64,000 nucleotides of DNA, from contig NZ_VTVE01000001.1 in assembly GCF_010906925.1 (NCBI RefSeq), positions 124,001 through 188,000 of the forward strand, written 5' to 3'. Positions 48,028 through 56,273 of the stretch are shown here, piece by piece (position 1 is the first letter of the stretch; every line of letters starts with the position of its first letter). Source of the stretch: Pseudobutyrivibrio xylanivorans. GTDB lineage: Bacteria > Bacillota > Clostridia > Lachnospirales > Lachnospiraceae. The notes under the pieces were generated by a model. The model saw only the letters and a list, made by a program, of their open reading frames with translations, did no database searches and was not told the DNA's origin. Made by a program: the position numbers and the translations under genes.

Positions 48028-49425
48028 ATGAACAAAAAACGGGTTATTGGTACTTTACTTGCTGCAGCTCTTGCTGTGACATCGTTGGTTGGTTGTGGTG
48101 ATTCATCATCAGGGGGACAAACAGCGGTAAACACAGGTGCAAAGCAGACAGATGGAAAGAATCTTCCAGAGCTTACAACAGAGCCAATGGAAATCATTCT
48201 TTGGGACATCGCTACAGATGAGCCAGCAAAGAGTACTCAGGAAGGTGCCGTACAGAGATTTATGGCAGACTATCCTAACATCAAAATCACTCAGGTACAC
48301 CAGCAGAACGATAACTATAAGCAGCAGCTTGTAGTTGCTATGAGTTCTGGTCAGGCACCTAACATCTATGTACATTGGGGCGGCGGTCCAATGGCTGAAT
48401 ACTACAACTCAGGATATGCTAATGACATTACAGATATGTATGCAAAATATGATCATCCAGAGTTCATCGATGCAGCTGTTGCACAGTCAACATATGATGG
48501 CAAGATGCTTGCTATTCCATTTGGTGGACTTTCAGGATGTGACATTTTCTACAACAAGACAATCTTCAAGGATTTAGGTCTTGAGGTTCCTCAGACAATC
48601 GACGAGCTTGAAGATGTATGCGATACACTTAAGGCAAACGGAATCACACCATTCTCACTTGCAAACGCATCTAAGTGGACAGGTTCTATGTACTACATGT
48701 ACTTAGTTGCTCGTCACTCAGGTAATGCTGAATTCGATGCTGCATATACACAGGAAAATGGCGGAACATTTACAAGCGAAGCATTTATCTATGCTGGCGA
48801 GAAGATTCAGGATTGGGTAAAGAAGGGATACTTCCCAGATGGTGTTAACTCTCTTTCAGCTGATGACAATCAGGATAGAGCACTTCTCTATGATGGCTCT
48901 GCTGCTATGATGCTTCACGGTGCATGGCAGGTATCTGGTATCAAGAATGATAACGAAGAGTGGTACAACGAGAACATTGGCGTATTCAGATTCCCAGAGG
49001 ATTCAGAAGCTAAGGCTAAGGGCGTTCCTCAGGACGTAGAAATCGGTACAGCAATCGGTATGGGCATGAGCTTTAACTGCTACAACGATGACGGTACAGT
49101 AAATCAGGATATGCTTGATGCTTGCTATGTTCTTGCAACTCAGTACTACAACGATGATACATACAACAATGACCAGTTATCAACAGGTACACAGCCTTCA
49201 ATCAAGGGTATGGAAGAGAATATCGACGATCCTAACATGAAGATTATCGCTGATGTATTCTTCAACGCTTCAAACGTACAGCTCTGGTATGATCAGTATC
49301 TTCCAGCATCTGTAACAGAAGTACACAAGAATTGTATGACAGAATTGTTCGGTCTTGAAAAGACGCCTAAGGAGATAGGTGAGGAACACGACGCGGCAAT
49401 GCAAAAAGCTCTTGCGGAACAATGA
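48028..49425 (+). CDS. Sugar ABC transporter substrate-binding lipoprotein (CUT1)
   Basis: A 465-residue extracellular binding protein. The lipobox VGCG (C23) is followed by a Ser/Gly linker and a family 1 solute-binding fold starting at MEIILWDIATDEP. The permeases and the GH120-like xylosidase downstream point to xylo-oligosaccharides. A strong AAGGAGG precedes the ATG. The stem-loop after its stop probably raises its level over the permeases. Confidence 0.92.
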   Translation: MNKKRVIGTLLAAALAVTSLVGCGDSSSGGQTAVNTGAKQTDGKNLPELTTEPMEIILWDIATDEPAKSTQEGAVQRFMADYPNIKITQVHQQNDNYKQQLVVAMSSGQAPNIYVHWGGGPMAEYYNSGYANDITDMYAKYDHPEFIDAAVAQSTYDGKMLAIPFGGLSGCDIFYNKTIFKDLGLEVPQTIDELEDVCDTLKANGITPFSLANASKWTGSMYYMYLVARHSGNAEFDAAYTQENGGTFTSEAFIYAGEKIQDWVKKGYFPDGVNSLSADDNQDRALLYDGSAAMMLHGAWQVSGIKNDNEEWYNENIGVFRFPEDSEAKAKGVPQDVEIGTAIGMGMSFNCYNDDGTVNQDMLDACYVLATQYYNDDTYNNDQLSTGTQPSIKGMEENIDDPNMKIIADVFFNASNVQLWYDQYLPASVTEVHKNCMTELFGLEKTPKEIGEEHDAAMQKALAEQ

Positions 49426-49475
49426 CAAGCTACATAAGTAATTGTATACGCTGCTGCTAGTAGTAGAAAAAACAA

Positions 49476-49513
49476 GCTGCCCCACAGGGTTTCGGCTCTG
49501 GGGGCAGTTTTTA
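49476..49513 (+). terminator. Intercistronic stem-loop between binding protein and permeases
   Basis: CTGCCCC-ACAG pairs with CTCTGGGGGCAG, followed by TTTTTAATT. As an incomplete terminator or RNA stabiliser it would give more binding protein than permease, as is common in such operons. Confidence 0.8.
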
Positions 49514-49539
49514 ATTAAAGCAGTAGGAAGGAGAGTAGT

Positions 49540-50451
49540 GTGAAAAAGAATAATAACATGGGGCTTGCTCAGGCGAAGGCGAAAAGTACTGCCATAGCGG
49601 CGACAGTATTTTTATTTCCGGCCCTTTTACTTATAGGTATTTTTATAGTTTATCCAGTTATTGATACATTTGTCATAAGCGGATACAAATGGAATGGTAT
49701 TTCTGCGGACAAAGTATTTGTGGGACTTGAGAACTGGAAAACTCTTCTCCATGACGAAATGTTTTGGAAATCATTCAAGCATAATTTAATAGTAATGGTA
49801 TTTTCTATCGTTCTGCAGATTCCTCTTGGAATGCTTCTTGCTACATTCCTTGATGCAGGTGGTAAGAAATTTAACTTCTTTAAGATTATATGGTTCTTGC
49901 CATATCTTATGAGTTCAGTTGCAATCGCTTTCTTATTCGTATATGCGTTAGCAACAAACGGTGGTATGGTTTCTTCATTTGCTTCGATTATTCAAGGAAA
50001 AAAGGTGACTATCGACCTACTTGGAACAGCGCCTAATGCCCTTTATACAGTAATTGGAGTTATGGCTTGGCAGTTTACTCCATTTTACATGGTGTATTTC
50101 ATCGCCGGCTACGGAAACATCGATACTACAATTTACGAGGCAGCTATCATCGATGGCGCCACAAGATGGCAGTACATTAAAAATATTGCTATCCCACTCC
50201 TTGGACCTATTTTCAAGACTGCATGCATCATGTCTTTGATAGGTTCGCTTAAGTACTTTGATATGATTTGGAACATGACTCAGGGTGGACCTGCAGGCAC
50301 AACAGAGCTGATGGCTACCTACATGTACAAGCTGTCATTCCAGCAGTTTAGCATGGGTTATGGTTCTACGGTAGCAGCGGGAATGTTTATCCTAATCACT
50401 GCTATTGCCCTTATCTTTAACAAGGTATTCAAGGTTAAGGAGGTTTACTAG
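49540..50451 (+). CDS. Sugar ABC transporter permease (MalF-like)
   Basis: A 303-residue permease with six helices. The EAA loop is YEAAIIDGATRWQYIKNIAIPLLGP (about 205-229). The start is GTG 49540, preceded by AAGGAGAG. It is the first of the two permeases of the xylo-oligosaccharide importer and ends 2 bases before its partner. No ATPase gene is in the operon, again implying a shared MsmX-like ATPase. Confidence 0.92.
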   Translation: MKKNNNMGLAQAKAKSTAIAATVFLFPALLLIGIFIVYPVIDTFVISGYKWNGISADKVFVGLENWKTLLHDEMFWKSFKHNLIVMVFSIVLQIPLGMLLATFLDAGGKKFNFFKIIWFLPYLMSSVAIAFLFVYALATNGGMVSSFASIIQGKKVTIDLLGTAPNALYTVIGVMAWQFTPFYMVYFIAGYGNIDTTIYEAAIIDGATRWQYIKNIAIPLLGPIFKTACIMSLIGSLKYFDMIWNMTQGGPAGTTELMATYMYKLSFQQFSMGYGSTVAAGMFILITAIALIFNKVFKVKEVY

Positions 50452-50453
50452 TT

Positions 50454-51323
50454 ATGGCAAGAAATAATACAACAAGCGCGGATTACCGTAGCTCGAAAAT
50501 AAAATCAAAGATAGCATGGGCCATAGCCATTTTCTTTGCATGCATCATGTTGGTGCTTACACTGACACCATTTTTCTTTATGATAATGAACTCCTTCCGT
50601 AAGCAGTTTGACATGTTGCAGCAGGGTGTATTCCACCTTCCACACCCATGGTATTTTGATAACTATATAAACGTGGTAAAAAATGGATTCTTTGGATATT
50701 TCCTTCGAAGTGTAATCGTAGTTGGCATTTCGCTGGTGTTGATGCTTATAATCTCAGCATTTGCAGCTTATCCACTTTCTCGAATGAACTTTAAGCTGAA
50801 CCCACTGATTTACGCAACAATTGTTGCCATGATGTCAGTTCCAATGCACGTTACACTTATTCCTATTTTCAAATTGACCACTGCTATAGGATTTTATGAT
50901 TCCCTTAAGGCATTGATAGGTCCATACGTTGCATTTGCGCTGCCAATGTCGGTATTTATTTTGACAGCATTTATGAAAACTATTCCAAAGGAGATTGAGG
51001 AGTCGGCAGAAATAGATGGCTGCAATCGCTATCAGAATTTCTTCAAGATAATACTTCCTCTTTCAAAATCAGGACTTTCTACACTTGCTATTTACAACGG
51101 TGTTGCTATGTGGAATGAATTCGCATTTGCGAATACTCTTCTTATTACACCAGCGAAAAAGACACTTCCACTTGCACTTGGACAGTTCAAGGGTGAGCAC
51201 TCACTTGATATTCCTATTATCCTTGCAGTACTTACTCTCTCTGTTCTTCCTATGATAATTTTGTTTATCGTTTTCCAGGATAAGCTTGTAAAGGGCATGA
51301 TGGCAGGTGCAGTTAAGGGATAA
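50454..51323 (+). CDS. Sugar ABC transporter permease (MalG-like)
   Basis: A 289-residue permease with six helices. The EAA loop reads EESAEIDGCNRYQNFFKIILPL (about 181-202), and the end QDKLVKGMMAGAVKG is characteristic of MalG-type permeases. It pairs with the preceding gene and is followed at 18 bases by the xylosidase gene. Confidence 0.92.
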   Translation: MARNNTTSADYRSSKIKSKIAWAIAIFFACIMLVLTLTPFFFMIMNSFRKQFDMLQQGVFHLPHPWYFDNYINVVKNGFFGYFLRSVIVVGISLVLMLIISAFAAYPLSRMNFKLNPLIYATIVAMMSVPMHVTLIPIFKLTTAIGFYDSLKALIGPYVAFALPMSVFILTAFMKTIPKEIEESAEIDGCNRYQNFFKIILPLSKSGLSTLAIYNGVAMWNEFAFANTLLITPAKKTLPLALGQFKGEHSLDIPIILAVLTLSVLPMIILFIVFQDKLVKGMMAGAVKG

Positions 51324-51340
51324 CATAAGGGAGATTTTTT

Positions 51341-53353
51341 ATGACAATATACGTAGATGTAAATGCTAAGCACGATGGCAACGGAACAGAAAAGTTGCCA
51401 TACAGAAGAATAAATGAGGCCGCAAAAGTGGCACTTCCTGGAGATGAAATTCTTGTGGCTCCAGGAACATACAGAGAGTATGTTGACCCTGTAAATGCAG
51501 GTACTGAAGATGCTCCTATAGTTTACAAAAGCACCAAGCCACTTGGGGCAATTATCACAGGAGCAGAGAAGCTGACTGGCTGGGAGAAATACAAGAAAAA
51601 TGTGTGGACAGCCAGAGTGAAAAACAGCGTCTTTGGTGGATATAATCCATACACAACACTTGTATACGGTGACTGGTATTTTGCAACTCCAAACAAGCAT
51701 ACAGGATGCGTTTGGTTAAATGATGAGGCACTTTACGAGGCACTTAGCATCGAAGAGTGTATTGAAGCAAAAGTATATGAGTGCTCATGGGTACCAGAAA
51801 AATCAACTAGAAAATGGTACGCTGAACAGGACAAGAAAAATGCTGAGACAGTTTTCTACTGTAACTTTGGCGGGGCAAACCCTAACAAGGAAAATGTTGA
51901 AATCACAGTGAGACGTGAGTGCTTTATGCCTAGTAAAGAGGGTGTAAGCTACATTACAGTCAGCGGATTTAACATCAACAAGGCGGCTACAACATGGGCG
52001 CCACCAGCAGCTTACCAGGATGGAATGATTTCTCCTCACTGGAGCAAGGGCTGGATAATCGAGGACAATGAAATCTGGGGCAGCAAATGCGCAGGTATCT
52101 GCGTTGGCCGATATTATGACCCAGAAAATAGCAACTTCTATACAACAGAGCATGTTAAGAGTCCTACTCAGATGGAGAGAGACTCAGTATGCCGAGGCCA
52201 GTATTATGGCTGGGTTAAGGAGAAAATCGGTGGACACATTATCCGCCGCAACAACATCCACCACTGCGAGCAGGGTGGAATCATCGGCCGAATGGGTGGA
52301 GTATTTAGTATCATAGAGGACAATCATATTCATCATATCAACAACATGATGGAGCTTGGCGGAGCTGAGATTGCAGGTATCAAAATGCATGCAGCAATCG
52401 ATGTAATTATGAGACGCAATCACATCCACCACTGCACAATGGGTATCTGGTGTGACTGGGAGGCTCAGGGTACAAGAATTACCCAAAACCTTCTTCACGA
52501 CAATCAGCGTCCAGAGTTTGCAGAGCAGCTAAAGGGCGGCATGACATGCCAGGATATTTTCGTAGAGGTAAGTCACGGCCCAACACTTATTGACAATAAC
52601 ATTCTTCTCTCCGATGTATCTTTGAGAATCGCGACGCAGGGTGTGGCAATGGTCCACAACCTGTGTGCCGGTTCATTTACCTACGTAGGAGATGGAACAA
52701 GTTGGAGATATACACCATATCACATGCCTCATAGAACAGAGGTAATGGGATTCATGACATTCCTTCACGGTGACGACAGAATTTACAACAACATTTTCAT
52801 TCAGAAGTGGTCATCAAAGGATCTTGAGCTCCTTAATGACTCAGACCCAACAGAGAAATATGTTGAAAACCGCAAGGTAGGTACATACTGTTTTGACGAG
52901 TATCCTACATACGACAAGTGGATTAAGATGTTTGATATGGATACCGTATATCCGGATATGCGAAAGCATGAGGATGCTCATTTTGCTCACCTTCCAGTAT
53001 GGATTGATGGCAATGCATATTTCTTAGGTGCAAAGCCATGGAAGAACGAGAAAAATAAACTTGTGGACAAGTCTAAGAAGGCCCGCGTTGATGTGGTAGA
53101 GAAAAATGGTGAGTACTTCCTTGATACAAACCTCTTTGAGCTCGTCAAGGATTTCAAGGTAGACATGATTTCTACAGACACTCTGGGCAAGGCATTCGAG
53201 CCACAGCAGAAATTCGAGAATCCTGATGGCACACCTATCACATTTGACTGTGATGTACTTGGCAATCACCGTGGAACTGATGTGATTCCAGGACCATTTG
53301 CCACAGTAGAGCTTGCTAAGTCAAAGCTCTATGGAAAGCTTGCTATCGAGTAA
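51341..53353 (+). CDS. GH120-like beta-xylosidase (right-handed parallel beta-helix)
   Basis: A 670-residue cytoplasmic enzyme without a signal peptide. It opens MTIYVDVNAKHDGNG and has repeated beta-helix coils such as IRRNNIHHCEQGGIIGR and MRRNHIHHCTMGIW. The pattern agrees with what I remember of GH120 xylosidases (Thermoanaerobacterium XylC). The catalytic Asp and Glu should lie in the stretch from WCDWEAQG to DIFVEVSHGP; the exact residues cannot be fixed here. It would release xylose from imported xylo-oligosaccharides. It is the last gene of the AraC-controlled operon. Confidence 0.82.
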   Translation: MTIYVDVNAKHDGNGTEKLPYRRINEAAKVALPGDEILVAPGTYREYVDPVNAGTEDAPIVYKSTKPLGAIITGAEKLTGWEKYKKNVWTARVKNSVFGGYNPYTTLVYGDWYFATPNKHTGCVWLNDEALYEALSIEECIEAKVYECSWVPEKSTRKWYAEQDKKNAETVFYCNFGGANPNKENVEITVRRECFMPSKEGVSYITVSGFNINKAATTWAPPAAYQDGMISPHWSKGWIIEDNEIWGSKCAGICVGRYYDPENSNFYTTEHVKSPTQMERDSVCRGQYYGWVKEKIGGHIIRRNNIHHCEQGGIIGRMGGVFSIIEDNHIHHINNMMELGGAEIAGIKMHAAIDVIMRRNHIHHCTMGIWCDWEAQGTRITQNLLHDNQRPEFAEQLKGGMTCQDIFVEVSHGPTLIDNNILLSDVSLRIATQGVAMVHNLCAGSFTYVGDGTSWRYTPYHMPHRTEVMGFMTFLHGDDRIYNNIFIQKWSSKDLELLNDSDPTEKYVENRKVGTYCFDEYPTYDKWIKMFDMDTVYPDMRKHEDAHFAHLPVWIDGNAYFLGAKPWKNEKNKLVDKSKKARVDVVEKNGEYFLDTNLFELVKDFKVDMISTDTLGKAFEPQQKFENPDGTPITFDCDVLGNHRGTDVIPGPFATVELAKSKLYGKLAIE

Positions 53354-53360
53354 ATAATTT

Positions 53361-53389
53361 TGGCCCTAGGGGACGGGGCTATAGGGCCA
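53361..53389 (+). repeat. GGGGACGGGG short hairpin element, copy 3
   Basis: A perfect outer stem TGGCCC / GGGCCA around TAGGGGACGGGGCTATA, 8 bases after the xylosidase stop. Confidence 0.75.
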
Positions 53390-53407
53390 AAATAATTGAT
53401 TTCTAGG

Positions 53408-53441
53408 CCAGCACACTCTTTGAGAGTGTGCTGGTTTTTTT
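53408..53441 (+). terminator. Terminator of the xylo-oligosaccharide operon
   Basis: The perfect 11-base stem CCAGCACACTC / GAGTGTGCTGG is followed by seven T. It stands between two GGGGACGGGG elements. Confidence 0.92.
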
Positions 53442-53469
53442 GGTCCAGGGGGACGGGGTTATAGGACCA
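53441..53469 (+). repeat. GGGGACGGGG short hairpin element, copy 4
   Basis: The outer stem is TGGTCC / GGACCA around AGGGGGACGGGGTTATA. Compared with copy 3 a C-G pair has become T-A, a compensatory change. Confidence 0.75.
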
Positions 53470-53584
53470 AAATAATATGGAAATGCGTATTTTAAGGATT
53501 TTTTAAGAATTGGATTAGTACAATGGCAGAGCTTACGTTTTTATCTTTTGTATTAGTGTGAATAAAAGATAGGAGGAATTTTGG

Positions 53585-54508
53585 ATGAGAAAATTCTTAA
53601 TAATTACTAGAAACATTTTCATGGGGATCATCGGACTGATGTTGCTTTTTGTGGTGGGCGTATTCATATACAATCAGGTGATGCTTAAAAAGGAAGAGGT
53701 CTACTGGAAGAATCCGCCAGGAACAATGGTAGAGGTGGATGGACACAACATGCATGTTTACACTGAGGGCTCTGGGAACCATACCATAATTCTGCTTCCG
53801 GGATTTGGAACAGCTAGCCCATACGTAGACTTTTTACCAATGTGTCAGGAGCTGGCAAAGAATTATAAAGTGGTAATCATTGAGAGATTCGGTTATGGAC
53901 TTAGTGATGTGGTTGATGGAGAGAGAAGTTTTGAGACAATTGTGGATCAGGATAGAAAGGCGCTTGATAAGCTGGGCATAAAGGGGCCATACGTGCTCTG
54001 CCCACATTCTATTTCTGGAATTGAGTCACTTATCTGGGCTCAGAATTATCCAGAGGAAGTAGAGGCAATTATTGGAATGGATATGTCTGATTCATCTATA
54101 AAAGGAGATGAAGAATTTCATGATGGAATTTTTGGTGTTGAAGGTACAGGTATTAGGGTACTTAGAGCAATGGGATTTTTAAGATTGATGGCAGATGAAG
54201 CAGGTAGTGAAGAGGAGAAGATGATTATTGCCATCGGAAATAGAAACTTTTTAAATAAAACACTTCTCAATGAGGCAAAGAGCGTGGATGATGCCTGCGA
54301 TATGATTGATAACAATCCATTGCCAAAGGTACCTACATTGCAGTTAGTTTCTACTGAAGCTGGTGATGGATGGATGGCTAGTCATCAGGCAATAGTAGAT
54401 GCATCCTCAAATGGAAAGTTGGTAGAGCTAGATTGTGGACACTATGTGTATGTAGAGGAGCCAGAGCGAGTAGTGGAGGAAATCAGAGGGTTCCTTGAGG
54501 CGATGTAA
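53585..54508 (+). CDS. Membrane-anchored alpha/beta hydrolase
   Basis: A 307-residue protein with an N-terminal membrane helix (about 10-31). The alpha/beta hydrolase fold has the oxyanion segment LLPGFGTASPY, the nucleophile elbow CPHSISG (S142) and the catalytic histidine in LDCGHYVYVEEPE near the end. The missing G before H-S-x-S-G (P instead) is tolerated in this family. The substrate is unknown; the catalytic domain probably faces outward. It is transcribed alone behind AGGAGG. Confidence 0.88.
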   Translation: MRKFLIITRNIFMGIIGLMLLFVVGVFIYNQVMLKKEEVYWKNPPGTMVEVDGHNMHVYTEGSGNHTIILLPGFGTASPYVDFLPMCQELAKNYKVVIIERFGYGLSDVVDGERSFETIVDQDRKALDKLGIKGPYVLCPHSISGIESLIWAQNYPEEVEAIIGMDMSDSSIKGDEEFHDGIFGVEGTGIRVLRAMGFLRLMADEAGSEEEKMIIAIGNRNFLNKTLLNEAKSVDDACDMIDNNPLPKVPTLQLVSTEAGDGWMASHQAIVDASSNGKLVELDCGHYVYVEEPERVVEEIRGFLEAM

Positions 54509-54521
54509 GAATTTGTAGGGA

Positions 54522-54612
54522 TTACCTCTTGAGAGGACGGAAGTGCTTTCTGAGAGGTAAAATGATTGGGCAATTACCTCTTGAGGAGGAGGGAGTGCTT
54601 CCTGTGGGGTAA
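54522..54612. repeat. Two-unit TTACCTCTT / GAGGTAA inverted-repeat array
   Basis: Two units start with TTACCTCTT at 54522 and 54574 (52-base period). The closing box begins 33 bases after each TACC: AGAGGTAA in unit 1 and GGGGTAA in unit 2. The inner sequences are also alike (GGACGGAAGTGCTTTCTG and GGAGGGAGTGCTTCCTG), so the pair is a recent duplication. It resembles unit 1 of the 53-base array at 24617. Confidence 0.75.
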
Positions 54613-54637
54613 ACTCATGGAAATGGATTCAAAATGA

Positions 54638-54776
54638 TTGAAATGGATTATAGATGATGTTATATTATAGATAAAGAAAGCACCCACTCCAAAGTGGATG
54701 CTCCCGAATTAGAGTAAATTAGCTCTCAGTGAGAGCCGCCTCTTTCGGTTGCAGACGAGAGAGGCATTATTTTTTT
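54638..54776 (+). ncRNA. Antitoxin RNA of type I cassette 1
   Basis: The promoter is TTGAAA (54638-54643), 17 bases, TATATT (54661-54666). The RNA would start at about 54673, form CACCCACT / AGTGGATG and GCTCTCA / TGAGAGC hairpins, and end at the GCCTCT / AGAGGC terminator with a T-run. It overlaps the 3' end of the minus-strand toxin gene tail-to-tail, as in TxpA/RatA- or BsrG/SR4-type systems. Confidence 0.65.
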
Positions 54777-54889
54777 CGCTTGTTGTTTCTCTTTTCGAGA
54801 AAGTCAAGCAACGCAAGTAAGAAACCACAAGCTGTAAGGAGTAATGCTAATATTGTTAGCATAATCATCAACATTTCATAGTCCGACAT
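54767..54889 (-). CDS. Putative type I toxin / holin-like peptide, copy 1
   Basis: A 40-residue hydrophobic peptide: MSDYEMLMIML, a single membrane helix to about residue 30 (TILALLLTACGFLLALLDFL), then a basic tail EKRNNKRKK. This fits small holin-like toxins of Firmicutes. GGGAGGTGACGCAT precedes the ATG, a very strong ribosome binding site typical of regulated toxins. The promoter TTGAAT-N17-TAAATT lies at about 54997-55030, with a LexA-like box in its spacer. Confidence 0.7.
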   Translation of the reverse strand: MSDYEMLMIMLTILALLLTACGFLLALLDFLEKRNNKRKK

Positions 54890-55007
54890 ATGCGTCACCT
54901 CCCTTCCATAGTGACATCCACTTTGTGGAGCACCTTATAGAATGGTTCGGGAGATTTCCACCTCGTCATGGGTACTTTCAGTGCGGAAGAACCGCATAAA
55001 TAATTTA

Positions 55008-55020
55008 GCACATATGTTCG
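55008..55020 (-). promoter_or_regulatory. LexA-like box in the toxin 1 promoter
   Basis: On the minus strand CGAACATATGTGC lies exactly between -35 TTGAAT and -10 TAAATT. It has a perfect CGAAC half and an imperfect second half relative to the Gram-positive consensus CGAAC-N4-GTTCG. The same box is kept in copy 2 at 55481-55493. Confidence 0.45.
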
Positions 55021-55063
55021 AAAAATTCAATCGGACAGTAACAATTTTTTATTAAAAAAGGTA

Positions 55064-55098
55064 ATTCAGTGGGAAGCTTAGGCTTACCACTTTTTTTG
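55064..55098 (+). terminator. Hairpin at the end of cassette 1
   Basis: AGTGGGAAGC-TTAG-GCTTACCACT is followed by TTTTTTT. An equivalent stem, AGTGGGAAGC / GCTTCCCACT, stands at 55548-55577 after cassette 2, so it belongs to the duplicated unit. Confidence 0.7.
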
Positions 55099-55110
55099 GT
55101 GCCAAAGTGA

Positions 55111-55250
55111 TTGAAAAGGATTGTGGATGATGTTATATTATAGATAAAGAAAGCACCCACTCCAAAGTGGATGCTCCACGAGTTTAAGGAACTTAAATGC
55201 TCAAAATGAGCACAGCCTCTTCTGTGGGTCAGACAGGAGAGGCGTTTTTA
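55111..55250 (+). ncRNA. Antitoxin RNA of type I cassette 2
   Basis: TTGAAA (55111-55116), 17 bases, TATATT (55134-55139). The RNA repeats the CACCCACT / AGTGGATG hairpin, diverges in the middle (GCTCAAAATGAGC) and ends at GCCTCT / AGAGGC plus T-run, overlapping the toxin 3' end. Confidence 0.65.
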
Positions 55251-55367
55251 TTTGTGCTTATTGTTTCTCTTGGCGAGAAAGTCAAGCAACGCTAACAATA
55301 AATTACAAGCCAAAAAAGGCAATGCTATAATACCAAGCACAATCGATAAGATTTCATAATCGCTCAT
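55248..55367 (-). CDS. Putative type I toxin / holin-like peptide, copy 2
   Basis: A 39-residue peptide MSDYEILSIVLGIIALPFL...LLLALLDFLAKRNNKHK. It shares the MSDYE start and the LLALLDFLxKRNNK tail with copy 1, while the membrane helix sequence has diverged with its hydrophobicity kept. AGGGAGGTGGCGCC precedes the ATG. The longer open frame to 55484 covers the 5' leader and is not likely to be coding. The promoter with the LexA-like box is at about 55470-55505. Confidence 0.7.
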   Translation of the reverse strand: MSDYEILSIVLGIIALPFLACNLLLALLDFLAKRNNKHK

Positions 55368-55683
55368 TGGCGCCACCTCCCTTCCTGTAGCATCCAATTG
55401 ATTGGATACCATATAGGCTCGGGAGACTACCACCCTGTCATGGGTACTTTCAGTACGGATGAACCGCATAAATAAATCTAGCACATATGTTCGAAAAATT
55501 CAATCGAACATCAGAAGTTTTTTAGTGTTTTTTATAAAAGAAGATTTAGTGGGAAGCTTAGGCTTCCCACTTTTTTGTGTGGGCATAGTTGGTTGCTATA
55601 TTTGGGAAAAGGTGATAATATTCATACAAGGTTAGAGGCAACTAACTGTAAGGCGATTAATTAGGCTAGTTCAGGAGGGAAGT
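55368..55683. other. Leader of toxin 2 and spacer before the HMA gene
   Basis: It holds the structured toxin 2 leader (TACCATATAGGCTCGGGAG, CATGGGTACTTTCAGTACGG, both conserved with copy 1), the toxin promoter, a LexA-like box at 55481-55493 and a terminator-like stem at 55548-55577. The last 100 bases lead to the HMA gene with an AGGAGGG site. Confidence 0.6.
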
Positions 55684-55971
55684 ATGTATAAAACAACTAT
55701 GAAAATAGACGGAATGATGTGCGGCATGTGTGAAGCCCACATCAACGATGCAATTAGAAAGGCAGTGCCAGGAGCTAAGAAGGTAAAAAGCTCCCATAAA
55801 AAAGGAGAAAGCAGCTTTCTGTCGGAGGAAGTCCCAGATGAGCAGGTGCTGAAAGAGACTATTCAGGAGACAGGATACAAGGTACTGTCTCTTGAGAATG
55901 AGGCAGACAAGCTCAATGTAAAAATCCTTGGGGCAGATATGTTCAGATTCGCAGTGAAGAAGAGCAAGTAG
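55684..55971 (+). CDS. Small heavy-metal-associated (HMA) domain protein
   Basis: A 95-residue protein. An HMA ferredoxin-like domain occupies about 1-70, with the metal-binding motif GMMCGMC (C13, C16). A C-terminal extension of about 25 residues follows (ADKLNVKILGADMFRFAVKKSK). CopZ-like proteins are about 70 residues, so the tail is extra. It probably binds Cu(I) or another soft metal. It is flanked by toxin-antitoxin cassettes 2 and 3, which suggests a recombination-prone locus. Confidence 0.85.
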   Translation: MYKTTMKIDGMMCGMCEAHINDAIRKAVPGAKKVKSSHKKGESSFLSEEVPDEQVLKETIQETGYKVLSLENEADKLNVKILGADMFRFAVKKSK

Positions 55972-56007
55972 AATACTGGAAGAATATACGGGGAAATATG
56001 AAAATGA

Positions 56008-56218
56008 TTGAAAAGGATTGTGGATGATGTTACATTATAGATAAAGAAAGCACCCACGCCAAAGTGGATGCTCCCGATTGAGTTTAATTAGCTCTCAGTG
56101 AGAGCCGCCTCTTTCGTTTGCAGACGAGAGAGGCATTATTTTTTTCGCTTGTTGTTTCTCTTTTCGAGAAAGTCAAGCAACGCAAGTAGGAAACCACAAG
56201 CTGTAAGGAGTAATGATA
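56008..56218. pseudogene. Truncated third toxin-antitoxin cassette
   Basis: The antitoxin RNA part is complete: TTGAAA 56008-56013, 17 bases, TACATT, the CACCCAC / GTGGATG hairpin, GCTCTCA / TGAGAGC, and the GCCTCT / AGAGGC terminator. The minus-strand toxin keeps only its 3' part (about 25 codons, ending in the KRNNKRKK region); homology stops at about 56218. The toxin start, leader and promoter are gone. An orphan antitoxin RNA could still be made and act on copies 1 and 2. Confidence 0.75.
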
Positions 56219-56273
56219 GTGCCGCGGAGTTGAGGTGGCGCGAGAAAAAGAATGGGAAAATGTGGGGGTTAAG

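Noticed and set aside
51092-51700. Minus-strand ORF of 202 codons across the permease-xylosidase junction
   Set aside because: It overlaps two well-supported genes, its composition is Cys/Ser-rich nonsense, and it has no ribosome binding site.
55368-55484. Extension of toxin 2 to 78 codons
   Set aside because: The extra part covers a leader conserved at RNA level with copy 1, where it is not open in the toxin frame, and the strong ribosome binding site marks the shorter start.
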